Below the pieces are notes generated by a model. That model was not told where the DNA came from and did not search any database. It saw nothing but the letters and a program-made list of their open reading frames with translations. Made by a program: the position numbers and the translations under genes. From Firmicutes bacterium UBA2598 (GTDB lineage: Bacteria > Bacillota > PH28-bin88), in contig DDKM01000021.1 of assembly GCA_002339345.1 (NCBI GenBank), positions 11,007 through 64,229 on the forward strand: a DNA stretch of 53,223 bases. Reading direction: 5' to 3'. Of the stretch, positions 41,104-48,506 are shown in pieces (within the stretch, counting starts at the first letter, position 1; each line of letters starts with the position of its first letter).

Positions 41104-42453
41104 ATGCCCATTTCACGCAGGCAGTTTATCGGATCCCTTCTTACCACCGCCGCGGCGGGGCTCGCCGCCGGCTGCTCCAATGGCACAACGGTTGGAGAGC
41201 TGCCACCGGTGAAGGAACGACCCCCTGTGCCGGTGGAAGTGGACCTTGTGCTGGCGGGCGGAACCATTGTAGATGGTACCGGTGCACCCCCGTATACCGG
41301 TGATGTGGGTATCAAGGACGGCCGGATTGTGGCCTTGGGTAGTTTCCTGTCCGAGGGGGGGCCGGTCATTGATGTATCCGGCCTGGTGGTTACCCCTGGT
41401 TTTATTGACCTGCATACCCACACCGAAGCATATATGAAAAGGAGCGGGGCTGCCCCCATGGTGTTGCTGCAGGGTGTAACTTCCCAGATTGGGGGGAACT
41501 GCGGCACCTCCGTTCCTTCGGTAGGGGAATATTTCGCCAGTCTGAGCGAGACAGGCGTCAACTTCGGCATGTTTGCCGGTTATCGACAATTGCGGCGGAA
41601 GGTGCTGGGCGGGGATATTGCCCGCCAGGCCACCCCGGCAGAAGTATATCAAATGCAGGAGGAACTGCACCGGGAGCTTCTGGCCGGAGCCTTTGGTTTA
41701 TCCGTCGGTCTTTCCTACTGGCCCCAGAGTTTTGCCACCACCGATGAACTGGTGGAACTTTCCAAAGTACTAAAGGAGCGGGGGGCCTTCTACTCCACCC
41801 ACATCCGGGACGAACAGGACGATGTGATCCCATCCCTGGCGGAGGCCATTGAAATAGGGCAGCGCAGCGGCGCGGCGGTGCAGTATTCCCATGTCAAAAC
41901 CGCCCAGCGGCAGAACTGGGGTAAAATGCAGCGGGTGGTGGCCATGCTGGAGGAGGCCAAAAACAGCGGCCTGGACATCACCGGCGATACCTATGCCTAT
42001 ACCTTTTCCAGCCTGGACCTGGGCACTTCCCGCTATTCCATGTCCGATGAGGATATGCGCCGGGCCATTTCCCATCCCCTCATCATGGTGGGCAGTGACA
42101 GCGGCCTGAACCTGGACGGTTCCGCCAACCACCCCCGGGCCTACGGCAATTACCCCCGGGTCCTGGGAATGCTGGTGCGGGAGGAAGGTCTGTTTGACCT
42201 GCCCACCGCCATCCACAAAATGACCGCCATGCCCGCCAAACGGCTAGGACTAAAGGACAGGGGACTGCTGCAAAGGGGCTACAAGGCGGATATCGCGGTA
42301 TTTGACATGCATGAAATTACGGACCTGTCCACCCGTTCCAAACCCAGCATCCTGCCCGCCGGCATGTACTATGTGCTGGTTAACGGCCAGCTGGCGGTAG
42401 CAGCCGGACAACCCACCGGGGTCAAGGCGGGGGAACAACTGAAACTGGGGTAA
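41104..42453 (+). CDS. exported D-aminoacylase-family amidohydrolase (Tat lipoprotein)
   Basis: The 449-residue protein belongs to the N-acyl-D-amino-acid deacylase branch of metal-dependent amidohydrolases. The N-terminus ISRRQFIGSLLTTAAAGLAAGC combines a Tat-type SRRQFIG motif with a lipobox ending at Cys24, so it should be exported folded and anchored as a lipoprotein. Metal-site motifs are GFIDLHTHTE, GGNCGTS, THIRDE, YSHVKTA and VGSDSG. Related cytoplasmic enzymes have about 480-540 residues, so this one is somewhat short at the C-terminal side. It would act on N-acyl-D-amino acids or similar amides outside the membrane; the substrate is unproven. It is a single gene with a terminator on each side. 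Confidence 0.88.
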   Translation: MPISRRQFIGSLLTTAAAGLAAGCSNGTTVGELPPVKERPPVPVEVDLVLAGGTIVDGTGAPPYTGDVGIKDGRIVALGSFLSEGGPVIDVSGLVVTPGFIDLHTHTEAYMKRSGAAPMVLLQGVTSQIGGNCGTSVPSVGEYFASLSETGVNFGMFAGYRQLRRKVLGGDIARQATPAEVYQMQEELHRELLAGAFGLSVGLSYWPQSFATTDELVELSKVLKERGAFYSTHIRDEQDDVIPSLAEAIEIGQRSGAAVQYSHVKTAQRQNWGKMQRVVAMLEEAKNSGLDITGDTYAYTFSSLDLGTSRYSMSDEDMRRAISHPLIMVGSDSGLNLDGSANHPRAYGNYPRVLGMLVREEGLFDLPTAIHKMTAMPAKRLGLKDRGLLQRGYKADIAVFDMHEITDLSTRSKPSILPAGMYYVLVNGQLAVAAGQPTGVKAGEQLKLG

Positions 42454-42475
42454 TCCTCCAATTGCCTACACTTAC

Positions 42476-42502
42476 AGCCAACCTTCGGGGTTGGCTTTTT
42501 AA
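42476..42502 (+). terminator. intrinsic terminator of the aminoacylase-like gene
   Basis: AGCCAACC (42476-42483) pairs with GGTTGGCT (42489-42496), followed by TTTTAATTT. Confidence 0.85.
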
Positions 42503-42511
42503 TTTCCCTCC

Positions 42512-42567
42512 TTGGTTAACCATAACCAAGAATGTGGTTGACAAAGGCCTGGACTACCATTTACAAT
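42512..42567 (+). promoter_or_regulatory. BirA operator overlapping the birA promoter
   Basis: TGGTTAACC (42513-42521), 14 bases, GGTTGACAA (42536-42544) matches the BirA box TTGTTAACC-N14-GGTTAACAA at eight of nine bases in each half. The right half contains the -35 TTGACA (42538-42543), followed after 18 bases by TACAAT (42562-42567). Binding of BirA-biotinyl-AMP would block this promoter. Confidence 0.75.
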
Positions 42568-42607
42568 AACACCATGGATTTCCTACTGGCCAGGGGGAAT
42601 CAAGCAG

Positions 42608-43579
42608 GTGAAAGCGGAAATATTGGCTCTGTTAGCCAACAGTGAAAACCAGTGTCTCTCCGGTGAGGAATTAAGCCGGCGGCTGGGTATCAGTCGCACG
42701 GCGGTGTGGAAGCACATCAAACTCCTGCAAAAGGACGGGTATGACATCCAGGCGGTGCACCGTACCGGCTACCGCCTGGCCGGGGTACCGGACCGCCTCT
42801 ACCCGGAGGAGATCAAAAGGGGTCTACTCCCCACCGAACTTACCTGGAATGTGGTGTATTACCCGGAAGTGTCATCCACCAATGAGGTGGCCAAAAAGCT
42901 GGCGGATGACGGAGCAGCGGAGGGTACCGTAGTCATTGCCGATGCCCAAACGGCCGGCCGGGGTCGCCTGGGACGTTCCTGGCACTCCCCCCCGGGGGTG
43001 GGGATCTGGTTGTCCCTAATTTTGCGTCCACCCGTCGCGCCGCCAACCGCTCCCCAGCTGACCATGACTGCGGCGGTGGCGGTGTGCAAGGTACTGCGGC
43101 AAGCTACCGGGGTGGATGTGGGCATCAAGTGGCCCAATGATCTGATGGTGGAGGGGCGCAAGGTGTGCGGCATCCTTACGGAAATGAAGGCGGAAATGGA
43201 CCGGGTGCACTATGTGGTTTTGGGCATTGGCATCAATGTGAACAGCGAGGGCTTTCCGCCTGAGGTGGCTCCGGTGGCCACATCCTTAAAGCAGGTGGCA
43301 GGGAGGACCTTTAACCGGGTGGATTTGGTGAAGCAAATCCTGGTGGAAATGGACCAGGTTTACCCGGATTACAAAAGAAAAGGCTTCACCCCCTTCCGGG
43401 AGGACTGGCAGCAGTTAAATGTAACTCTGGGGCAGGCGGTAACGGTCACTACCCTTGGGGAGTCGTTTGCCGGCATGGCCACCGGCATTCAGCCAGACGG
43501 ATCGCTGGTGGTAGAAGGTGAAAATGGGGTACGGAGTTTTTATGCCGGGGATGTCACCCTGCGGCAACCCCGTACATAA
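42608..43579 (+). CDS. birA: bifunctional biotin-protein ligase / biotin operon repressor
   Basis: BirA biotinylates carboxylase carrier proteins and, as the biotinyl-AMP dimer, represses biotin genes. The N-terminal winged helix (residues ~1-60: CLSGEELSRRLGISRTAVWKHIKLLQKDGYDI) marks the regulatory class. The ligase core has ADAQTAGRGRLGRSWHSPPGVGIWLSL, KWPNDLMVEGRKVCGIL and LGIGINVN, followed by an SH3-like C-terminal domain. It has 323 residues and a GTG start after AGGGGGA. Its own promoter carries a BirA box, so it is probably autoregulated. bioY lies 550 bases downstream. Confidence 0.96.
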   Translation: MKAEILALLANSENQCLSGEELSRRLGISRTAVWKHIKLLQKDGYDIQAVHRTGYRLAGVPDRLYPEEIKRGLLPTELTWNVVYYPEVSSTNEVAKKLADDGAAEGTVVIADAQTAGRGRLGRSWHSPPGVGIWLSLILRPPVAPPTAPQLTMTAAVAVCKVLRQATGVDVGIKWPNDLMVEGRKVCGILTEMKAEMDRVHYVVLGIGINVNSEGFPPEVAPVATSLKQVAGRTFNRVDLVKQILVEMDQVYPDYKRKGFTPFREDWQQLNVTLGQAVTVTTLGESFAGMATGIQPDGSLVVEGENGVRSFYAGDVTLRQPRT

Positions 43580-43616
43580 AGCGCTATAGTTGTAAAATTC
43601 GTTGGGGGGTGTGGTC

Positions 43617-44045
43617 ATGGCAGCCACAATCCTGCGGGGGCACCACTTATTCTGCCTACCTGGCTTTCGGGGTTATGGTTACTCTCCAGAACATGCGGCC
43701 GTCTTGGCCCGGGTTAAAGATTTGCTTTGGTCCTATCCTGAGACTGTTGTAAAAGTGATTGTTGAGGCGGATGACATTTGCGTGGCCTGTCCTCATCACA
43801 AGGATGGTAGTTGTAAGCAGGAGCCGGGAGGGGAAGCCCGTGTGCGTTGCTTGGACCACATGGTGCTTAGGCAATTGGGCATGAAGGTCGGGACCTGTTT
43901 AACCTGGCAGGAGGTGGTATGTCTCCTCCGGGTACGGGTGGATAAGGAAGATTTACAGCGAATCTGTGCTGCTTGCCGCTGGCTTCCCTACGGATACTGC
44001 CAGGAGGGCCTAGCGGGAATTAAGGTCAGTAAATTCCCTGCGTGA
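43617..44045 (+). CDS. DUF1284 family cysteine-rich protein
   Basis: The 142-residue protein begins with the DUF1284 signature ILRGHHLFCLPGFRGYGYSPEHAAV. It contains several Cys in metal-cluster-like spacing (CVACPHHKDGSCKQ; later RCLDHM, GTCLTW, ICAACRWLPYGYC), suggesting an iron-sulfur or zinc site. Function is unknown. The ATG at 43617 follows a GGGGGGTG site; the frame starts 15 bases earlier without support. It stands between birA and bioY, a context suggesting but not proving a biotin link. Confidence 0.85.
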   Translation: MAATILRGHHLFCLPGFRGYGYSPEHAAVLARVKDLLWSYPETVVKVIVEADDICVACPHHKDGSCKQEPGGEARVRCLDHMVLRQLGMKVGTCLTWQEVVCLLRVRVDKEDLQRICAACRWLPYGYCQEGLAGIKVSKFPA

Positions 44046-44127
44046 ACTACCACTCCCTAACCCCTCTGTGATCAGGGAGGGCCTTTAAGCGGTTAAATAC
44101 TTCTGAATAACAAGGAGGTAGAGATTA

Positions 44128-44703
44128 ATGAAGAATAACAGGTTAGTATCAACCAGGGAGATGACGCTGGTGGGGCTGTTTGTGGCGGTGACCGCCGCCT
44201 TAGCACAGGTTTCCATACCCGTCTTTTTTTCACCGGTACCCATTACCGGGCAGACCTTTGCGGTGATGCTGGCCGGCGCCATCCTGGGCAGCCGCCTGGG
44301 AGCGTTAAGCATGGCTGTTTATGTGCTGTTAGGGGCCTTTGGAGCGCCCATTTTCGCCCAGGCCAAGGCCGGTTTCGGCGTCTTAGTGGGACCTACCGGC
44401 GGATACCTCTTTGGTTTCATCCTCGGCGCCTACCTCCTTGGCAAAGTTGTGGAGGCCGCCAAAGGTGAGGCCAGCTATCTCAGGGTAGTAGTAGGAATGA
44501 TCCTTTGTACCCTGGTGGTTTATATCCTCGGTGTTTCCCAACTGGCCTTTGTGTTGAAATTCTCCCTGGCGAAAGCCCTTACCGTGGGAGCCATTCCCTA
44601 CCTGCCCATGGACGCCTTGAAGCTGGTACTGGCTGCCGGTGTGGCGGTGGGTGTCCGGCGCTCCCTGCAGGCTGCCGGGTTTTTAGCTCCGGTAAAGGCG
44701 TAA
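44128..44703 (+). CDS. bioY: biotin transporter BioY (ECF substrate-binding subunit)
   Basis: BioY is the membrane S-component of ECF biotin transporters. The 191-residue protein has about six helices, with the family motifs FSPVPITGQTFAVMLAGAILGSRLGALSMAVYVLLGAFGAPIFA and GPTGGYLFGFILGAYLLG, and the C-terminal PYLPMDALKLVLAAGVAVGVRR. ATG start after AAGGAGG. No ecfT/ecfA genes are nearby, so it works with shared energising subunits or alone. I see no full BirA box directly upstream; only a TTTAAGCGGTTAAA element near 44083-44096. Confidence 0.95.
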   Translation: MKNNRLVSTREMTLVGLFVAVTAALAQVSIPVFFSPVPITGQTFAVMLAGAILGSRLGALSMAVYVLLGAFGAPIFAQAKAGFGVLVGPTGGYLFGFILGAYLLGKVVEAAKGEASYLRVVVGMILCTLVVYILGVSQLAFVLKFSLAKALTVGAIPYLPMDALKLVLAAGVAVGVRRSLQAAGFLAPVKA

Positions 44704-44756
44704 CCTGCTAGCAAAAATGCACCGAGTACCATCATCAACCCAGGGGTGCAAATTTT

Positions 44757-44779
44757 ACCGGCCGATGGGCCGGTTTTTC
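44757..44779 (+). terminator. intrinsic terminator of bioY
   Basis: ACCGGCC (44757-44763) pairs with GGCCGG(T) (44768-44774), followed by TTTT. Confidence 0.8.
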
Positions 44780-44854
44780 ATTTCAAGGAGCCAGTATATT
44801 ACCCGGCTTGCCATCGTATCTATTACCATACTACTGGCTGTAGGAGGTTGCGGG

Positions 44855-45595
44855 ATGGAGTGGTGGTGGCAGAATGCCTTTATGGGTGGGCCGGACAGTT
44901 ATTTTGCCATGTTCATGCTGGGCCTGGTTACCGGTCTGAACCCTTGTATGCTAACCATGCTGCCGGTTGCGGCAGGCTATGCCGGTTCAGGTGTGTTACC
45001 TCGGCAGCGAGTTTTGTTTACCAGCATGGCCTTTGTGGCGGGGTTTACCCTGGTACTGGCCTTAATAGGGGCTCTGGCGGTCCAGGTTGGCCCGTGGCTA
45101 ATTGAATGGGACAACACCTGGCGGGTAGTCATCGGCGGGGTTTATATAGGTGCAGGCTTGGTGCTCCTTAAATCGGCCATTAGGTTCCGGTTAACAAGAC
45201 TCCCACTGGTCTATGGGTTTTTCCACTGGGCACCGTGGCACCGCCTGGCAAAGGCCATTACCCAAGGCGGGCCCAGTGGTGCTTTCCGCTTGGGCAGCTT
45301 GTTCGGTTTAACCCCTTCCCCCTGTGCCACCCCGGTGGCACTGGTGGTGGTGACCACCGTAGCTCCTACCGGCAGTGCCTTACAGGCCGCCGGTCTGCTC
45401 CTGGCCTTTGGTATCGGCCACAGCCTGTTCCTCATGGCTGCCGCCCTCTTTGGCGGACAAGTGGTAGCCCGCCTGGCCAGCGGTAGGTGGCGGTTGCTGA
45501 TTAAGCCCATGATCGGCTTATTCTTAATGATCTTGGGCCTGGTGCTTTTGTTGAGTGGGAACCAGGAGGGAGCCTCCATACACCTTGGTCACTAA
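44855..45595 (+). CDS. CcdA/DsbD-type membrane thiol-disulfide transporter
   Basis: The protein has 246 residues and six hydrophobic helices with the two CcdA Cys positions: LVTGLNPCMLTMLPVAAGYAG in the first repeat and LFGLTPSPCATPVALVVVTTV in the second. CcdA moves reducing equivalents across the membrane for cytochrome c maturation or sporulation thioredoxins. The ATG at 44855 has AGGAGG seven bases upstream; an upstream frame (from 44717) runs through the bioY terminator and is rejected. No thioredoxin-like partner or cytochrome c gene is adjacent. Confidence 0.88.
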   Translation: MEWWWQNAFMGGPDSYFAMFMLGLVTGLNPCMLTMLPVAAGYAGSGVLPRQRVLFTSMAFVAGFTLVLALIGALAVQVGPWLIEWDNTWRVVIGGVYIGAGLVLLKSAIRFRLTRLPLVYGFFHWAPWHRLAKAITQGGPSGAFRLGSLFGLTPSPCATPVALVVVTTVAPTGSALQAAGLLLAFGIGHSLFLMAAALFGGQVVARLASGRWRLLIKPMIGLFLMILGLVLLLSGNQEGASIHLGH

Positions 45596-45915
45596 GAAAA
45601 AAGGAAACCTGCAGGTAGGTAAAAAAGGACACTCCTCCGTTGCTGAAAGGTACTCAGACTCCCCAGCAATCCGGGAGCCCATTTTTCCGTCACAGCAGGA
45701 CCAGGATGAATGCCAGTCCGTGTTGGCGCGATTTCCACGGCAAAGATGGCGTACCATTGGAAATGAAACTCCGCTGCTAAAAAACCATCCAATTGCAATC
45801 CCAGTGGGCATTTGTTAGAATAAATATGCCTTTTGCTGGAAAAGACAGGGGGCATATCATTTTTGACGTTTTGCTGGTTCCTTGCTATTGTGGCTACAAC
45901 GGGGAGGGCAGGTTC
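45596..45915 (+). other. intergenic region upstream of coaX
   Basis: These 320 bases contain no supported gene. TTGACG (45863-45868), 17 bases, TATTGT (45886-45891) is a plausible coaX promoter. A weak GGCAT/ATGCC hairpin followed by TTTT at about 45807-45834 may end upstream transcription. Confidence 0.4.
45863..45891 (+). promoter_or_regulatory. possible sigma-A promoter of coaX
   Basis: TTGACG-N17-TATTGT, with one to two mismatches to consensus in each element, about 25 bases before the coaX start. Confidence 0.45.
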
Positions 45916-46692
45916 ATGTTACTGGTCATGGATGTGGGCAATACTAACATCGTCCTGGGGGTTTACCAGGGGGACCGGCTTATTTACCACTGGCGGGTAT
46001 CCACCGACCGCAACCGGACGGCGGATGAGTATGGCCTGTTATGCAAAAGCCTTTTTGACTTTCAGGGCCTTAGCCTGACGGAAATTAAGGCCATTGCCAT
46101 TTCCTCCGTGGTGCCACCCTTGACCCCCATCCTGGAAACCACCTGCCGCCGTTACTTCCGCATGGAGGCCCTGGTCATCGGACCGGGAATCAAGACGGGC
46201 ATGCCTATCCGTTTCGATAACCCCAAGGAGGTGGGGGCGGACCGGATCGTCAATGGCGTGGCGGCCTTTGAAACCTATGGTGGCCCGGTGATTGCCGTGG
46301 ACTTTGGCACCGCCACCACCTTTGACGCCATTTCCGCCAAGGGGGAGTACCTGGGAGGGGCTATCGCGCCCGGTATCGGTATTTCCACAGAAGCCCTGTT
46401 CCAGCGAGCGGCCAAACTGCCCCGTATAGAGATTGCCAGGCCTAAATCCATTATCGGCAAGAGTACCGTGACCGGCATGCAGGCAGGTATCTTCTACGGT
46501 TTTGTGGGCCAGGTGGACGGTATTGTCAGCCGCATGAAGGAGGAGCTGGGCGGACAGGCCTTTGTGGTGGCCACCGGTGGCTTGGCCAGGCTGATTGCGG
46601 AAGGTACCCGCAGTATTGACCGGGTGGATCCCTTCCTGACTTTAGAGGGCTTAAAAATCATCTACTACCGGAATGTCGCCGCTGAAGGATAG
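45916..46692 (+). CDS. coaX: type III pantothenate kinase
   Basis: CoaX phosphorylates pantothenate, the first step from pantothenate to CoA, and is not feedback-inhibited. It has an ASKHA fold: MLLVMDVGNTNIVLGVY with phosphate loop 1, AISSVVPPLT, GADRIVNGVAA, AVDFGTATTFDAIS and GGAIAPGIGIS. The 258-residue length from the ATG at 45916, after GGAGGG, is normal. Together with panB, panE, panC and panD it covers most of the route to 4'-phosphopantothenate inside this window. Confidence 0.96.
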   Translation: MLLVMDVGNTNIVLGVYQGDRLIYHWRVSTDRNRTADEYGLLCKSLFDFQGLSLTEIKAIAISSVVPPLTPILETTCRRYFRMEALVIGPGIKTGMPIRFDNPKEVGADRIVNGVAAFETYGGPVIAVDFGTATTFDAISAKGEYLGGAIAPGIGISTEALFQRAAKLPRIEIARPKSIIGKSTVTGMQAGIFYGFVGQVDGIVSRMKEELGGQAFVVATGGLARLIAEGTRSIDRVDPFLTLEGLKIIYYRNVAAEG

Positions 46693-46751
46693 AATTCTTC
46701 AATTTTTGTGACAAAAGAATCTAAGCCTGTACAACCAAAGGGGAATGAATT

Positions 46752-47747
46752 GTGCAGATTGCTAATGTAGTTCTGGCAAACCCGGTGATTTCCGCTCCCA
46801 TGGCTGGGGTCACCGACAAGTCCTTCCGCATCCTGGCCAAAGAGGCGGGGTGCGGTTTGGTTTTTTCCGAGATGGTGAGTGACAAGGCCCTGGTTTACTG
46901 GAGCCAGCGTACCCAGGTCATTCTGGACTTGACTGGGGAGGAACATCCGCGGGCGGTGCAGATTTTCGGTTCCGAGCCGGAGTACATGGCCAAAGCGGCG
47001 GTGCTGGTACAGCAGGCCGGGGCGGACGTCATCGATATCAATATGGGTTGTCCCACCCCTAAAATTGTGAAGAACATGGAGGGGGCGGCTTTGATGCGGG
47101 ACATTCCCCGGGCGGCGGCCATTGTGCGGGCGGTGGCGGAGGCTGTTTCGGTGCCGGTAACGGTGAAGATGCGCAAAGGGTGGGACAAGGACAGTGTGAA
47201 CGCACCGGAACTGGCGGTAGCGGTGGTGGAAGCGGGGGCGGCGGCGGTGACGGTGCATGGCCGGACCCGTGACCAGTTCTATGCCGGCCAGGCGGACTGG
47301 GGGATTATCCGGGAGGTGGTGCGGTCGGTACCGGTGCCGGTTACCGGCAACGGGGATGTACGGGAACCGGCGGATGCCGCCCGCATGCTGGAACAGACCG
47401 GATGTGCGGCGGTGATGATCGGCCGGGCGGCCATGGGTAATCCCTGGATATTCGCCCGCACTGTGGCCTTCTTGCAGCGGGGGGAAGTGCTGCCACTCCC
47501 CACCGCCTCCGACCGGGTGCGCATGGCCATCCGTCACCTGGGCATGGTGGTGGAACACAAGGGTGAATGGACCGGTGTGCGGGAAATGCGCAAACACCTG
47601 GCCTGGTATCTGAAAGGCCTAAAAGGGGCAGCCAGGGTGCGGGAAAAGCTGAACCGCCTGGAAACGGTTGCAGACTTAACATGTCTATTACAGCAGTACC
47701 TTTCTGATCTAGCCAGGGGGGATCACCCGGTTAGTTACATCGATTAA
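46752..47747 (+). CDS. dusB: tRNA-dihydrouridine synthase
   Basis: Dus enzymes reduce specific uridines in the tRNA D-loop using FMN and NADPH. The 331-residue protein has VISAPMAGVTDKSFRILAKEAG, VQIFGSEPEYMAKAA, INMGCPTPKIVKNMEGAALMRD with the catalytic Cys, VHGRTRDQFYAGQADW, VTGNGDV and IGRAAMGNPWIF. The order coaX-dusB is common in clostridia. GTG start 59 bases after coaX. Confidence 0.95.
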   Translation: MQIANVVLANPVISAPMAGVTDKSFRILAKEAGCGLVFSEMVSDKALVYWSQRTQVILDLTGEEHPRAVQIFGSEPEYMAKAAVLVQQAGADVIDINMGCPTPKIVKNMEGAALMRDIPRAAAIVRAVAEAVSVPVTVKMRKGWDKDSVNAPELAVAVVEAGAAAVTVHGRTRDQFYAGQADWGIIREVVRSVPVPVTGNGDVREPADAARMLEQTGCAAVMIGRAAMGNPWIFARTVAFLQRGEVLPLPTASDRVRMAIRHLGMVVEHKGEWTGVREMRKHLAWYLKGLKGAARVREKLNRLETVADLTCLLQQYLSDLARGDHPVSYID

Positions 47748-47801
47748 ATAGGTGGTGTTGAACAGACCTTCGGGGAAAATAGATAGATGTGTGCTAATCA
47801 C

Positions 47802-47827
47802 ACCGGGCCCACAGGGCCTGGTTTTTT
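47802..47827 (+). terminator. intrinsic terminator of dusB
   Basis: ACCGGGCC (47802-47809) pairs with GGCCTGGT (47815-47822, one G-U), followed by TTTTT. Confidence 0.8.
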
Positions 47828-47905
47828 CCGAATTAGCATTTCCCTCATTTTTTAATCCCGATCCTTTTCCCTCCTGAACTTGCACTCCCTCGCTACTTTT
47901 GTTAA

Positions 47906-47933
47906 TATAATCCTGTACACAAAAATGTGCACA
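47906..47933 (+). promoter_or_regulatory. -10 element and operator-like palindrome of the HTH/AAR-like unit
   Basis: TATAAT at 47906-47911 is a perfect -10; the -35 is weak (TTGCAC at 47880 is 20 bases away). Immediately downstream TGTACACA (47914-47921) and TGTGCACA (47926-47933) form an inverted repeat with one mismatch across the expected start site. A weak -35 fits a regulated promoter. Confidence 0.5.
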
Positions 47934-47945
47934 TCGAGGTGGGTA

Positions 47946-48506
47946 ATGGAACTGATTCGCATCGGCGATAAACTGTTAAGCCGTAAAAAGGCCATCCAGG
48001 TCATTGATGCGATACTGGATTTAAGGTCCCAGGGTTATTCCCAGCAGGAGGTGGCCCGGCGGTTGAACCTGGACCGGCCCTTCGTGTCCCATTTGGAAAA
48101 GGTGGCGGAAGTACGCAAAGGCACCAGGGTGGCGGTGATCGGTTTTCCCGTCAGTAACAAGGAAGAACTGGCCGTCATGCTGGAACAAGAAGGGGTGGAC
48201 TACTGGCTCCTGATGAACGATGAGGAGCGGTGGGCCTTTGCTCGTAACATGAACGGCCTGGACTTTTTCAATAAACTAATGGAAATGGTAGCCCTGGTAC
48301 GTACCCATGATGTAGTGGTATTCATCGGGTCCAATTACCGCATCCGGCTGGTGGAAGCCCTGCTGGACCGGGAAGTGGTGGGGGTGGAACTGGGCGAATC
48401 GCCCATCAAGGGCGATAAATATGTTGACCCGGAGAAGCTGCGGGAGCTGATCCGCAGCCTGATTAAGCCAGGAGAGGTGGAGGGTACTGGTGAAAAGGGT
48501 AATTAG
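47946..48506 (+). CDS. helix-turn-helix transcriptional regulator of the reductase unit
   Basis: The 186-residue protein has an N-terminal HTH (residues ~20-55: AILDLRSQGYSQQEVARRLNLDRPFVSHLEKVAEVRKG) and a ~130-residue C-terminal domain of unknown type (VAVIGFPVSNKEELAVMLEQEGVDYWLLMNDEERWAF...). The C-terminal part looks like a ligand-sensing or small alpha/beta domain. The ATG at 47946 follows GAGGTGGG. It overlaps the next gene by 17 bases, so the unit is translationally coupled. A palindrome at its start site suggests autoregulation. Confidence 0.85.
   Translation: MELIRIGDKLLSRKKAIQVIDAILDLRSQGYSQQEVARRLNLDRPFVSHLEKVAEVRKGTRVAVIGFPVSNKEELAVMLEQEGVDYWLLMNDEERWAFARNMNGLDFFNKLMEMVALVRTHDVVVFIGSNYRIRLVEALLDREVVGVELGESPIKGDKYVDPEKLRELIRSLIKPGEVEGTGEKGN

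Noticed and set aside
44083..44096. BirA box in front of bioY
   Set aside because: TTTAAGCGGTTAAA lacks the two-half, 14-base-spacer layout that the birA operator shows.
44717..44854. N-terminal extension of the CcdA-like protein with a lipobox-like AVGGC
   Set aside because: The extension reads through the bioY terminator hairpin, and an ideal AGGAGG site marks the ATG at 44855.
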